Source of the DNA: an uncultured Collinsella sp. | GTDB lineage: Bacteria; Actinomycetota; Coriobacteriia; Coriobacteriales; Coriobacteriaceae | Direction: 5' to 3' | Length of the DNA: 22,157 nt | Assembly: GCA_900543615.1 (NCBI GenBank) | Contig: UQSC01000020.1 | Span: forward strand, 1-22,157 | Shown: positions 7,377 to 14,815 of the stretch, piece by piece | How positions within the stretch are numbered: the stretch's first letter is position 1 | Layout of the letters: the number at the start of each line of letters is the position of its first letter | Position numbers and translations under genes: made by a program | The notes under the pieces: model-generated | What the model was told of the DNA's origin: nothing | Seen by the model: the letters and a program-made list of their open reading frames with translations, nothing else | Database searches by the model: none

Positions 7377-10300
7377 ATGCTTGATCGCCGTTCGTTACTT
7401 GTTGCCGGAGCGTCCTCGCTGGCGAGCGTTATGTTGCCGCGCGTGCCGGGAAGCGCAAACGCCTTCATATTGCCGTTCGCGCCCACCGAAGCCTATGCCG
7501 ACGAAAAAGACCCTTTCAGGGTGCTCGTTCTCTCGCGCACCATGTTTGGTGTGGTCGTGGTCGACGTCGCCAACAAGAATATGCCCATCAAGGGTGCCCA
7601 GGTCACGCTCACATCGCGCTACGCCGCAGGCAAGCAGCTCACCGCTACGACCGATGACGAAGGCACGGCCATCTTTGAGGTCGCGCCGCTTTCGGAAGGC
7701 TACGTGGACGAGGCGACGCTTCTCGACGCGTACGACTTTAACGGCGGTATCTCCATTAGCATGGCGGACTACCGTGATGTCGAGATTCCCCTTGCGCGTA
7801 TCCAGGGCGGCACCGCCATAACCGCGCCCACGCGTCCGCTTTCCGACGGCGAGCCGTACTTCCGCCAGCTCACATTCGACGAATGGGACATCCAATACGC
7901 TGAAGCCACGTTCATGGCATTGCCGAAGGACGACACGGCAAACGAGCAGCCCGATACGCACGCCTTTACCGTGCAGGCACATCTGCCACAGGGTGGACAG
8001 GCAACGCTGCACATCAACAAAGTGACGCCTGCCGCGGGCAGCTCACCCGAAACCGTCACGCAGATTGGCCAAGTCAAGGCCAGCGCATCGGGTGCGGATA
8101 ATCTGGCGACGTTCACACTCGAAGACAAGTTCCTCGATGCGGCATCGGACCTTCTGGAAGAAGGCTGCAAGCTGTGCTTTGTCCTCGACTATCGGGGCAA
8201 AACCTACACGCTCTCCTCCCCCATGGCCGTTGTCACTGCGCCGGCCGCAAAGGCAGAATCGGGCTCGACCACTATCGTCCCCACCACCATGGACCAAGAG
8301 ATCACTCCGTTTGATTTCCCCGCGGCGTTTCCCGGCATCGGCGGCAATAAGTTCACGTGTTGGATGCCCACATTTCCGATCCTCTTCGATTTCTCGTTTG
8401 CCGGGTACGTGCTGTTTGGCGGAGGATACAAACCAGCCAGCTATATGAACGATTCGGGCAATCCTGATCCGGAATACTGGAAGAAATCGCCGCGCGAGTC
8501 GGGCGCTAAGCAGGCAAACCGCTACCTCGACGAGATGGAGGGGAAGTGGAATCAGTACAAGAGCATGAGTGCCGGTTCGGGAACCGATCCAAGAAACACC
8601 AAGCTCCTTCGCCACCATTGCACGCTGCTGTTCACGATGGATATCGCCACACAGCTGTACGGCTCGCTCGCCTACGATTGGGTGGGCAAAACCTGGGGCA
8701 ACAACAACGACCCCGCATACGGCAATATTAAGGCCCTCTTCCAGGTAAGAACCGACCTCAATTGGACCGAGCAGTTTACCCTAGGACCGGTGCCGTTTTT
8801 CCTAAACGTCAATCCCTGGGTGCTGGCAAAACTGGCGCTCGCCGTGGGCGCCCACACGCACGGTAGCGGCGCGGCATTTTTCAAAAACATATCGCTCGAC
8901 TATTCAAACACCTCGGGCTCGTTCACCATCCAGATCGGGCTTGCCGTCACCTTTGGCGCCGGCGTTGCAGGCGTCGCTTCGTCTGCCGTGCGCGGCGCCG
9001 CATCCCTCACGCTGTTCATTGGGTACGAGAAGGCAGATGGACACCAGCTTCCGCGACTGCGCGTTGGTGCAGACGTCGATGTCGATGTGATACTCCAGTT
9101 CGTAATGTTCAAGTGGACCACCAAGGCTTGGTCGGGGTCGTGGCCCACACTCCTCGATTCGTGGAATATGTCGGTGAACAATGGCAACCAGTATGTGCTC
9201 CAGCGCTCTGAGCTCGCATTGGGTGGAGATACGCCTTATACGCTGGATGCCTGCTTCGGCTCGGCCGGCAACGCCGAGGCAGGTGGTGTGCCGCAATTTA
9301 TCGCATCTGCCACCATCGTCACCAACGCCGAGCTACTCGCACGCGCCGAGGTTGCAGCCACCGCGAAAAACGTCGCGTCTGTCGGACGCGATTGGGACCG
9401 GGCGGTCACACGCATTGAGCTCGAGGCAGACGCGGAGAGCGACGACACGGGACAGGTTGAGCATTTTGTCCACGCACTGATGGAAAACAACGAAAACACC
9501 GCGCCGATGTATACGTACACCCATATCGGGCAGGCGAAGGACGCCGTTGCGGACCCCAACGCCAATTCTGCTTGTGTGTCGGAGGACGATCGCGGCGGCA
9601 TAAAACCCTCGAGCGACAACGTGCTGTTTTCCGGCGTGCTCAGCGAAGCCCACATGAGGCTAACGATGATCGCCGGCGTGGAGTGCCTATTCCGTATCGC
9701 CTCGGTGCGCTACGGCGACAATGGTCGCTCGCGCCTGGTGGTACACACAAAGGCAAACGGCACGTGGTCCGCTCCCACGCCCGTGGACTTCCCCCTTGGG
9801 TTTGGCGAGGGCGACGTAGAGCGTGACGGCATATTCGATTACGACTTCGACGTGGTGGAATATACAGACGGGAGGGAAAACCAGGACGCCTACGTGCTGC
9901 TGGTCTCGGGCGAGCGCCCCGACGGCGACAACACCCTTTTCGATACGGCAAGCACAGCCGGCATACTGTCCGTTGTGCGCCTGCGCATAAGCAACGACGG
10001 AGTTCGCGTGATATCGCACACGTCGTGGCGCAGCATCTCGCGCGGCCGCCTTCAGGAGGATGGCTACCATTGCCTGCAGTGCCCACGCATCACGGTGGGC
10101 AAGACGCTGGTCGACGGACGTCTGTCGGGCGCCTACCTCCACCGCCACGGAGCCACCGCAGAAAAGACGCTCGGTAGCGAGGCCGAGGTTGCGCTGGAAT
10201 GCTTTACCCTGTGGTCGGATGATTTGGGCGACAGTCTCACGTTCCGTCAGGTCCTCCGCTTTCCGCAGGCACCGTCGAGCATCGAGCTGGGCGCGCCCGA

Positions 10301-11744
10301 GAATATCAACGGCAAAATGGTGGTGCCCATTGCATACGAGACCGCAGGCGGTTGTGGCTGTGCATCGTACGCCGTGATCGGCCAGTCCATTGCGAGCTGG
10401 GGCGTTATGTCGCCAGATGCCACAGTACCCCACGCGGTGCCGTGGCCGCAGCACACGGGCTTTTTGGCTACCGTCAACGAGCAACTGCAGCATATTACTT
10501 GGACGCGAGGCGCATCGGCATTTGCAACGCAGCCCGTGGGTGCCGCAGGCTGTGGCCCAGCATCGTTTAGCGTAAGCAACAACGGCAGGTGCGTGCTCTA
10601 TGTAGAGAACACCGATGGCAAGGTGGGGCAAACCTACGACGAAGAAGGCAACCCGGTAGCAGTGATGGGCAAGCACTTCCGCATCTTCGCCAGCACCTTG
10701 GCAGGCGATCTGTTTACGGAGCCGTTCGTGATGTGCGAGCTGGACCATCCCGTCGATCAGATAACGACATTTTTGACGTCGGGAGGCATGCTCTCCGCGC
10801 TCGCCACGCACATTGTGAGCGCGGAGAAGAGCGAGGCAGAGCTACACGGCATCGAAGTGCCCTTGGTGGCGTGTGCCACTCCGACGGGCGCGGTCGCTAC
10901 CTCGGGCGCGGTGGTGCCCGGAGCAGCAGGCGAATCCTTCATGGTCACGGTGCGAAACGACGGCAACACCTTGCTGACCGCCGGCACGATCGATCTGTAC
11001 CGAGAGGGCTCCAGCCAGCCGTTCTCCAGCGCATCCATCGGGTTCGGAGCGAACGCACGCATGGCTTCGATCTACGATCCAGAGCTTGCCGAGGACGCTT
11101 CGGCCAACGACATGGCACACGTGAAGTACGCGCTCGAGACACTGGACGCGCGTTTTGCAACGCACCCGCTGGTAGCCGACAACGGCAACGCCGTGCTGGC
11201 ACCGGGTTGCACGGCACAGTTTCGCATGAGCTTCGCCATCCCCGAGAGTTGGAGCGACGAAGTGGGCAAACGCGTAACGCTGTATGCGAAGGCGCGTGAT
11301 CTGGTGGCGCTCGACCCCGTAACACTCGAAGAGATTCGACCGGGCGCAAACTCGGCGCTGGGTGCCGTACTGCACGAGCTTCATGTGCCCGACGCGGCAT
11401 GCGAACGCTCGGAAGTTCAGGTCGGCGTATGCGACAACGCGGATACGACAGGACTTCACGACGCCCCGATGACGGTCGACGGCGATGGCGGCACGAGTGG
11501 AGGTGGCTCCGGCGGAAGCAGCTCCGGTAGCGGCAGTGGCTCTGGCAGCGGCAAGGATCACGGCAATAACAAGCGCCCCGGAAAAGCGGGCGCGCTTGCG
11601 GGCACGGGCGACAGCAACGTCCCCCTGACAGCAGCCGCAGCAGCACTCGCCGCAGCCGGCGCCGGCCTTGTCGCCTACAGCGCCCGCCGCACGGCGCTCG
11701 AAAACGACACCGCCGATGAGGTCAATTCTGATAAGCCTCACTAG
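7377..11744 (+). CDS. Large exported surface protein with LAGTG cell-wall sorting signal
   Basis: A 1455-aa protein starting at ATG 7377, six bases after GGGAG; the frame is open further upstream without meaning. The N-terminus has twin arginines (DRRSLLVAG, Arg4/5), a hydrophobic core and an AYA cleavage site at about 41, so Tat export is likely. Residues of about 47-130 look like a carboxypeptidase-regulatory/Ig-type beta domain (VVVDVANKNMPIKGAQVTL). The middle (about 650-1100) is beta-rich with propeller-like repeats of short strands. A CARDB/Ig-like domain is suggested near 1180-1240 (FMVTVRNDGNTLLTAGTIDL). The end has a Ser/Gly linker (1372-1390), LAGTG at 1407-1411, a hydrophobic Ala-rich helix and an ArgArg tail. 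LAxTG is the class E sortase motif in actinobacteria. No enzymatic site was recognised; the function is probably structural or adhesive. Confidence 0.9.
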   Translation: MLDRRSLLVAGASSLASVMLPRVPGSANAFILPFAPTEAYADEKDPFRVLVLSRTMFGVVVVDVANKNMPIKGAQVTLTSRYAAGKQLTATTDDEGTAIFEVAPLSEGYVDEATLLDAYDFNGGISISMADYRDVEIPLARIQGGTAITAPTRPLSDGEPYFRQLTFDEWDIQYAEATFMALPKDDTANEQPDTHAFTVQAHLPQGGQATLHINKVTPAAGSSPETVTQIGQVKASASGADNLATFTLEDKFLDAASDLLEEGCKLCFVLDYRGKTYTLSSPMAVVTAPAAKAESGSTTIVPTTMDQEITPFDFPAAFPGIGGNKFTCWMPTFPILFDFSFAGYVLFGGGYKPASYMNDSGNPDPEYWKKSPRESGAKQANRYLDEMEGKWNQYKSMSAGSGTDPRNTKLLRHHCTLLFTMDIATQLYGSLAYDWVGKTWGNNNDPAYGNIKALFQVRTDLNWTEQFTLGPVPFFLNVNPWVLAKLALAVGAHTHGSGAAFFKNISLDYSNTSGSFTIQIGLAVTFGAGVAGVASSAVRGAASLTLFIGYEKADGHQLPRLRVGADVDVDVILQFVMFKWTTKAWSGSWPTLLDSWNMSVNNGNQYVLQRSELALGGDTPYTLDACFGSAGNAEAGGVPQFIASATIVTNAELLARAEVAATAKNVASVGRDWDRAVTRIELEADAESDDTGQVEHFVHALMENNENTAPMYTYTHIGQAKDAVADPNANSACVSEDDRGGIKPSSDNVLFSGVLSEAHMRLTMIAGVECLFRIASVRYGDNGRSRLVVHTKANGTWSAPTPVDFPLGFGEGDVERDGIFDYDFDVVEYTDGRENQDAYVLLVSGERPDGDNTLFDTASTAGILSVVRLRISNDGVRVISHTSWRSISRGRLQEDGYHCLQCPRITVGKTLVDGRLSGAYLHRHGATAEKTLGSEAEVALECFTLWSDDLGDSLTFRQVLRFPQAPSSIELGAPENINGKMVVPIAYETAGGCGCASYAVIGQSIASWGVMSPDATVPHAVPWPQHTGFLATVNEQLQHITWTRGASAFATQPVGAAGCGPASFSVSNNGRCVLYVENTDGKVGQTYDEEGNPVAVMGKHFRIFASTLAGDLFTEPFVMCELDHPVDQITTFLTSGGMLSALATHIVSAEKSEAELHGIEVPLVACATPTGAVATSGAVVPGAAGESFMVTVRNDGNTLLTAGTIDLYREGSSQPFSSASIGFGANARMASIYDPELAEDASANDMAHVKYALETLDARFATHPLVADNGNAVLAPGCTAQFRMSFAIPESWSDEVGKRVTLYAKARDLVALDPVTLEEIRPGANSALGAVLHELHVPDAACERSEVQVGVCDNADTTGLHDAPMTVDGDGGTSGGGSGGSSSGSGSGSGSGKDHGNNKRPGKAGALAGTGDSNVPLTAAAAALAAAGAGLVAYSARRTALENDTADEVNSDKPH

Positions 11745-11790
11745 CTCTCAGTTACCTTTGCGAGAGACGCCGACTCGGCTCATCGAGCAC

Positions 11791-11827
11791 CAAAAAGGGC
11801 TGGCCCCGATAACTCGGAGCCAGCCCT
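11791..11827 (-). terminator. Rho-independent terminator of the lipoprotein gene
   Basis: A 9-bp stem (AGGGCTGGC, 11796-11804, with GCCAGCCCT, 11819-11827) is extended by an inner CCGA/TCGG pair. On the minus strand it is followed by TTTTTGG. It lies 28 bases beyond the minus-strand stop at 11855. On the plus strand the hairpin lacks a T-run, so it is a weaker stop for the convergent surface-protein gene. Confidence 0.85.
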
Positions 11828-11854
11828 GAGTCGCCTGACGTGAGAATCGCGGCG

Positions 11855-12874
11855 TTATTTGAGCTTCAGTGCCTCCATCATAGGCACGGCGGTATCCCAG
11901 TCGATCTTCCAGCCGATCGACACGCGGACGGTCTCGCCCGTTGCGGGAGCCGTCGCAAACAGCGTATGGCCGTTGTCGGGACCGGTAAAGCGCAGCCACG
12001 TTATGCCGTTGTACTCGACCTGGTCAGTTATTGTCTCCTTGCCTTCGTAGACCTGCTCTAGGCTTGCAACCTCTTCCTCCGGCGAGCGCGGGAAGATACT
12101 GATGTGCAGGCGTCCTCCAGTCTCGTCGTGGAAGAAGTCTGCCTTTTCGTGCTCTTCGTTGGACGAATCCAGCGTGTACCCATCGGCGGCCTCGATACTG
12201 TACGAAGCGCAATCGATGCCGGTCATATTGGCCGCGTCACCAGAATCGGCCACGCCGCCGGCCGCCTTAAACTCCTTGGTCTCGCATCCCGTGGTGTCAA
12301 AGTGCATGGCCTCATGATTCTTGGCGGGGGCGTAAGCGTCTACGAACTCGACAGTGATGGGCCCGTAGTACGCTGTCTTGGGCGCCCAGAAATACACGTA
12401 CTCAACGGTCTCGCCCGGGCCGATATCTGGCCTCTTGGAAAGATCGATGCCCTCGTGAAGCTCATCGGGAGCCTCGCTTGCAACGTAGTCGAGCACGGCC
12501 GCCTTGCCAGAAGTAAACAACGGGTCGCCCGCCTCAAGATCGCCCTGGGCAGCATGCACGTTAAAGGAGTCAAACGTCCTGTTCTTTGCATTGTTGTTGG
12601 TGATCTTGACGTGTAGGTAAAAGCCGTCCTGCAGCTTAGCGTCGCCGCGATAGAACGTACCGTGAGCCACCGACTCATAGGTAATGCCTGCCACCTCGAC
12701 CGTCTGCGAATCATAGGCTTTGGGCTTTTCCTGCACAGGCGCGCTGCCGCCCGAACTGCCAGCCGAGCCGCTCGGAGCACTACCGCCACAGCCGGCCACC
12801 GTACACGCCAGCACGGCCGAAAGCGTCACGGTGGGAATTCCTAACAGCAGCTTCTTCGTCATGGGCTTCATCAT
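11855..12874 (-). CDS. Lipoprotein of unknown function (DUF4352/DUF5067-like N-terminal half)
   Basis: A 339-aa lipoprotein. It has a basic N-terminus (KPMTKK), hydrophobic core and lipobox TVAGC with Cys29, then a Gly/Ser-rich tether to about 47. Residues of about 58-185 have the pattern of extracellular Ig-like DUF4352/DUF5067 domains: YLHVKITNNN, then a GPGETVEYVYFW strand. The C-terminal half (about 220-339) is a separate alpha/beta segment ending WDTAVPMMEALKLK, which I cannot assign. Start ATG 12874 is set by GGAG eight bases upstream; an adjacent ATG 12871 is possible. The frame is open 121 codons further upstream, but that stretch has no signal-peptide or family character and is treated as non-coding. 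The gene is monocistronic with its own terminator. The surface function is unknown. Confidence 0.85.
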   Translation of the reverse strand: MMKPMTKKLLLGIPTVTLSAVLACTVAGCGGSAPSGSAGSSGGSAPVQEKPKAYDSQTVEVAGITYESVAHGTFYRGDAKLQDGFYLHVKITNNNAKNRTFDSFNVHAAQGDLEAGDPLFTSGKAAVLDYVASEAPDELHEGIDLSKRPDIGPGETVEYVYFWAPKTAYYGPITVEFVDAYAPAKNHEAMHFDTTGCETKEFKAAGGVADSGDAANMTGIDCASYSIEAADGYTLDSSNEEHEKADFFHDETGGRLHISIFPRSPEEEVASLEQVYEGKETITDQVEYNGITWLRFTGPDNGHTLFATAPATGETVRVSIGWKIDWDTAVPMMEALKLK

Positions 12875-12988
12875 CCTCACCGCTCCTTTCGCTTGCACCT
12901 CATCCGTTGCCCAAGGCCTTCGTCGTCCCGTGGCATCGGCTTCCACTATGAGCGTATGACGAAACACGGCGCCGGCGAAGTGACCCGT

Positions 12989-13065
12989 GGCCCAAATAAC
13001 GACCCACCAGCGTTCCTTATGGGCCAAAAGAACTCGCACATGCACGCCCCCGGCCCATAAAACGA
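12989..13065. repeat. Three phased 14-bp imperfect repeats in a 401-bp intergenic region
   Basis: Three similar elements, GGCCCAAATAACGA (12989-13002), GGGCCAAAAGAACT (13021-13034) and GGCCCATAAAACGA (13052-13065), start 32 and 31 bp apart, close to three helical turns. TTATGGGCC (13017-13025) and GGCCCATAA (13052-13060) also form a perfect 9-bp inverted pair. They lie between the divergent lipoprotein and ATPase genes (gap 12875-13275). The flanks 12875-12988 and 13066-13171 contain no gene or RNA I can support, and no clear lipoprotein promoter. Confidence 0.5.
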
Positions 13066-13171
13066 GACGTCTGTCCCAATGTTCGATTCGATCCAACAAT
13101 CCGCACGACACGTTTTCGACAACGTATCCAACCGCAAACGCAGCAAGACGCATTCGGCCGCCTTCAAATTT

Positions 13172-13273
13172 ACTCGGGCAGAACCGACTCGGTTTTGTCC
13201 GAGTAAACTCGAGCATAAACTGATCCATGCGATACAATTAACTCGGACAAAACCGAGTCGGAAGGAACCGAGT
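13172..13273 (+). promoter_or_regulatory. Twin 33-bp dyads flanking the ATPase promoter
   Basis: Unit 1 (13172-13204) is a palindrome centred on 13188 in which 14 of 16 base pairs are Watson-Crick and two are G/T. Unit 2 (13241-13273) shares its frame: ACTCGG-N6-CCGA-N-TCGG-N6-CCGAGT. The last 21 bases of unit 1 (13184-13204) are the exact inverse of the first 21 bases of unit 2 (13241-13261). The units start 69 bp apart. TACAAT (13233-13238) between them is a good -10; no -35 is evident. In unit 2 the second N6 is AAGGAA, part of the Shine-Dalgarno GGAAGG, so the site reaches to 2 bases before the GTG start. This looks like an operator pair able to block both transcription and translation initiation. 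Confidence 0.72.
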
Positions 13274-13275
13274 AA

Positions 13276-14658
13276 GTGGAATTTATTGGCAGGGAGCGTG
13301 AGCTCGCCCGTATTAAGAAAACGCTCAAAGCACCCGAGCAGCGCAATGTTCTCATTTACGGCAGGCGTCGCGTCGGAAAAAGTGAGCTCATCAAGCAGGC
13401 GCTAACCGATTTGTCGGACGTCGCAACGGTCTATTACGAGTGCCGCCAAACCTCCGAGGCAGACAACCTCGAGAGTCTGTCCGTCCTTGTTGCTGAAGCG
13501 CTGGGCTTTCCTCCGCTCGCCTTCACAGGCATCCGCGAGCTCATCGAATTTCTGTTTGCCCAAGCTAAAGACAAGAACATTACCCTCGTTCTCGACGAAT
13601 ACCCCTACTTGAGAGATGCGGTTAAAGGCCTAGACAGCATTCTTCAGACCTCAATCGACGCCCACAGGGAAGACTCACGTTTAAACATTGTCCTGTGCGG
13701 CTCCTACGTTGAGATTATGAAATCCCTCATCGAGCATGAAAGCCCCCTCTACGGGCGAATTGATCTCGCGCTTGAGCTTAAGCCCATGGATTACTTTGAC
13801 GCTGCGAAGTTCTATCCCGCGTTCTCGCCCGAGGACAAGGTGCGGCTCTATAGCGTTTTTGGCGGTATCCCCTTTTACAATCGCCTCATCGATCAATCCC
13901 AAAGCGTACGCGACAACATCATCGAGCTCGTCACGGAACCTGGCGCCCGCTTAGAAAGCGAGGTGCCGTCCTATCTCAACGCCGAGATCTCGAAGATGAC
14001 CAACGCCAACGAAGTTTTCGGGGCTCTCGCACAAGGCTACTCCCGTTGGGGGGACGTGCTGGCACAGTCGCACGTCTCGAGCGGTCCGGCCATGGCAGAC
14101 GTGCTCGACAAGCTCATGTCACTCGAAATCGTCCAAAAGCGTGCACCCATCAACGACCCTACGAACAAGCGCAAGTCTGGCTACTTTGTAGTGGATCCGC
14201 TTTCGCTCTTTTACTATCGCTATGTTTTCCGCAATGCCTCAGCGCGTCAGCTGCTCGACCCAGAAGTCTTCTATGATCGTCACGTCTCCCAAGACTTCGA
14301 GGAAAACTACGTTCCTCATATGTTCGAGGAGATCTGCCGTCAATACCTCGTGCGGCAGAACAGGACCGGCAAGATCGAACCGGCTTTCGACGCCATAGGC
14401 AAGTACTGGTACGACGACCCCGCAAACAAAACGAGCGGCGAATTCGATGTGGTAACGCAAGACCCCGAGGGCTACGCATTCTACGAAGCAAAGTTCCGCA
14501 AATCCCCCATCACGCAAAAAATGGTCGACGAGGAAATCGCCCAAGTCGAGGCAACGGGACTCAAGTGCCATCGCTATGGATTCTTCTCCCGTTCGGGCTT
14601 CGAAGCTGGCGAAAGCGATCGAACCGTCTTCATCGACCTGCCGCAGATGTTTGGATAG
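13276..14658 (+). CDS. DUF234-type AAA ATPase with C-terminal PD-(D/E)XK-like domain
   Basis: A 460-aa protein beginning MEFIGREREL, the family's usual opening, which supports GTG 13276 (GGAAGG about 10 bases upstream). Walker A is GRRRVGKS (29-36), Walker B LVLDE (104-108) and a sensor-like strand NIVLCGS (137-143). A winged-helix-like middle follows (about 230-300). The C-terminal domain carries GEFDVV (388-393) and EAK (404-406), the spaced acidic and lysine residues of a PD-(D/E)XK nuclease fold. These ATPases are multicopy in many anaerobes and archaea; roles in defence, mobile elements or regulation have been suggested but not proven. The helical segment could bind the dyads directly upstream. 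It is transcribed alone; no terminator is visible before the topoisomerase operon. Confidence 0.92.
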   Translation: MEFIGRERELARIKKTLKAPEQRNVLIYGRRRVGKSELIKQALTDLSDVATVYYECRQTSEADNLESLSVLVAEALGFPPLAFTGIRELIEFLFAQAKDKNITLVLDEYPYLRDAVKGLDSILQTSIDAHREDSRLNIVLCGSYVEIMKSLIEHESPLYGRIDLALELKPMDYFDAAKFYPAFSPEDKVRLYSVFGGIPFYNRLIDQSQSVRDNIIELVTEPGARLESEVPSYLNAEISKMTNANEVFGALAQGYSRWGDVLAQSHVSSGPAMADVLDKLMSLEIVQKRAPINDPTNKRKSGYFVVDPLSLFYYRYVFRNASARQLLDPEVFYDRHVSQDFEENYVPHMFEEICRQYLVRQNRTGKIEPAFDAIGKYWYDDPANKTSGEFDVVTQDPEGYAFYEAKFRKSPITQKMVDEEIAQVEATGLKCHRYGFFSRSGFEAGESDRTVFIDLPQMFG

Positions 14659-14701
14659 GACAGGACAGGTCCCTCCCGCATTCCAAGCATTCATTATCTA
14701 A

Positions 14702-14717
14702 TCGAACGATTGTTCGA
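14702..14717. promoter_or_regulatory. LexA (SOS) box-like palindrome
   Basis: TCGAACGATTGTTCGA is an exact fit to the actinobacterial LexA pattern TCGAAC-N4-GTTCGA; the symmetry extends to A/T at 14701/14718. It ends 15 bp before the -35 of the predicted parE promoter. The only gene positioned to use it is the parE-parC operon, since the ATPase gene upstream ends at 14658 on the same strand. Confidence 0.6.
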
Positions 14718-14732
14718 TGGATTTCGTGTTGG

Positions 14733-14761
14733 TTGGAATCGCCTGTGGGCTGGGCTATGCT
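14733..14761 (+). promoter_or_regulatory. Predicted sigma-70-type promoter of parE-parC
   Basis: TTGGAA (14733-14738) and TATGCT (14756-14761) are separated by exactly 17 bp, predicting transcription from about 14768 and a leader of about 48 bases. It is the best-matched promoter in the gap 14659-14815. Confidence 0.55.
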
Positions 14762-14815
14762 ACCTTGACTATCTATATGACTTAAACGCAGCAAGGGAGC
14801 ACCGAGAGAGCGAGT

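Noticed and set aside
9687..10811. 374-aa minus-strand frame inside the surface-protein gene, and similar frames at 10842-11741 and 7395-8012
   Set aside because: Low-complexity Arg/Ala/His composition with no motifs; a mirror of high third-position GC in the plus-strand gene.
11752..11783. Short inverted repeats CTCTC/GAGAG and GCCGA/TCGGC after the surface-protein gene
   Set aside because: Stems too short, and no T-run, to support a separate plus-strand terminator.
12875..13237. 121-codon in-frame extension of the lipoprotein gene
   Set aside because: It would bury the lipobox signal peptide inside the protein; GGAG and the ATG at 12874 define the start. The extension runs through the ATPase dyads.
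13172..13273. CRISPR-like reading of the repeated ACTCGG/CCGAGT elements
   Set aside because: Only two units in dyad form, no regular spacers and no cas genes; operator pair is the better explanation.
14717..14785. 22-codon hydrophobic reading frame (MDFVLVGIACGLGYA...) upstream of parE, possible leader peptide
   Set aside because: No ribosome site; it starts upstream of the predicted transcription start and overlaps the LexA-like box and promoter.
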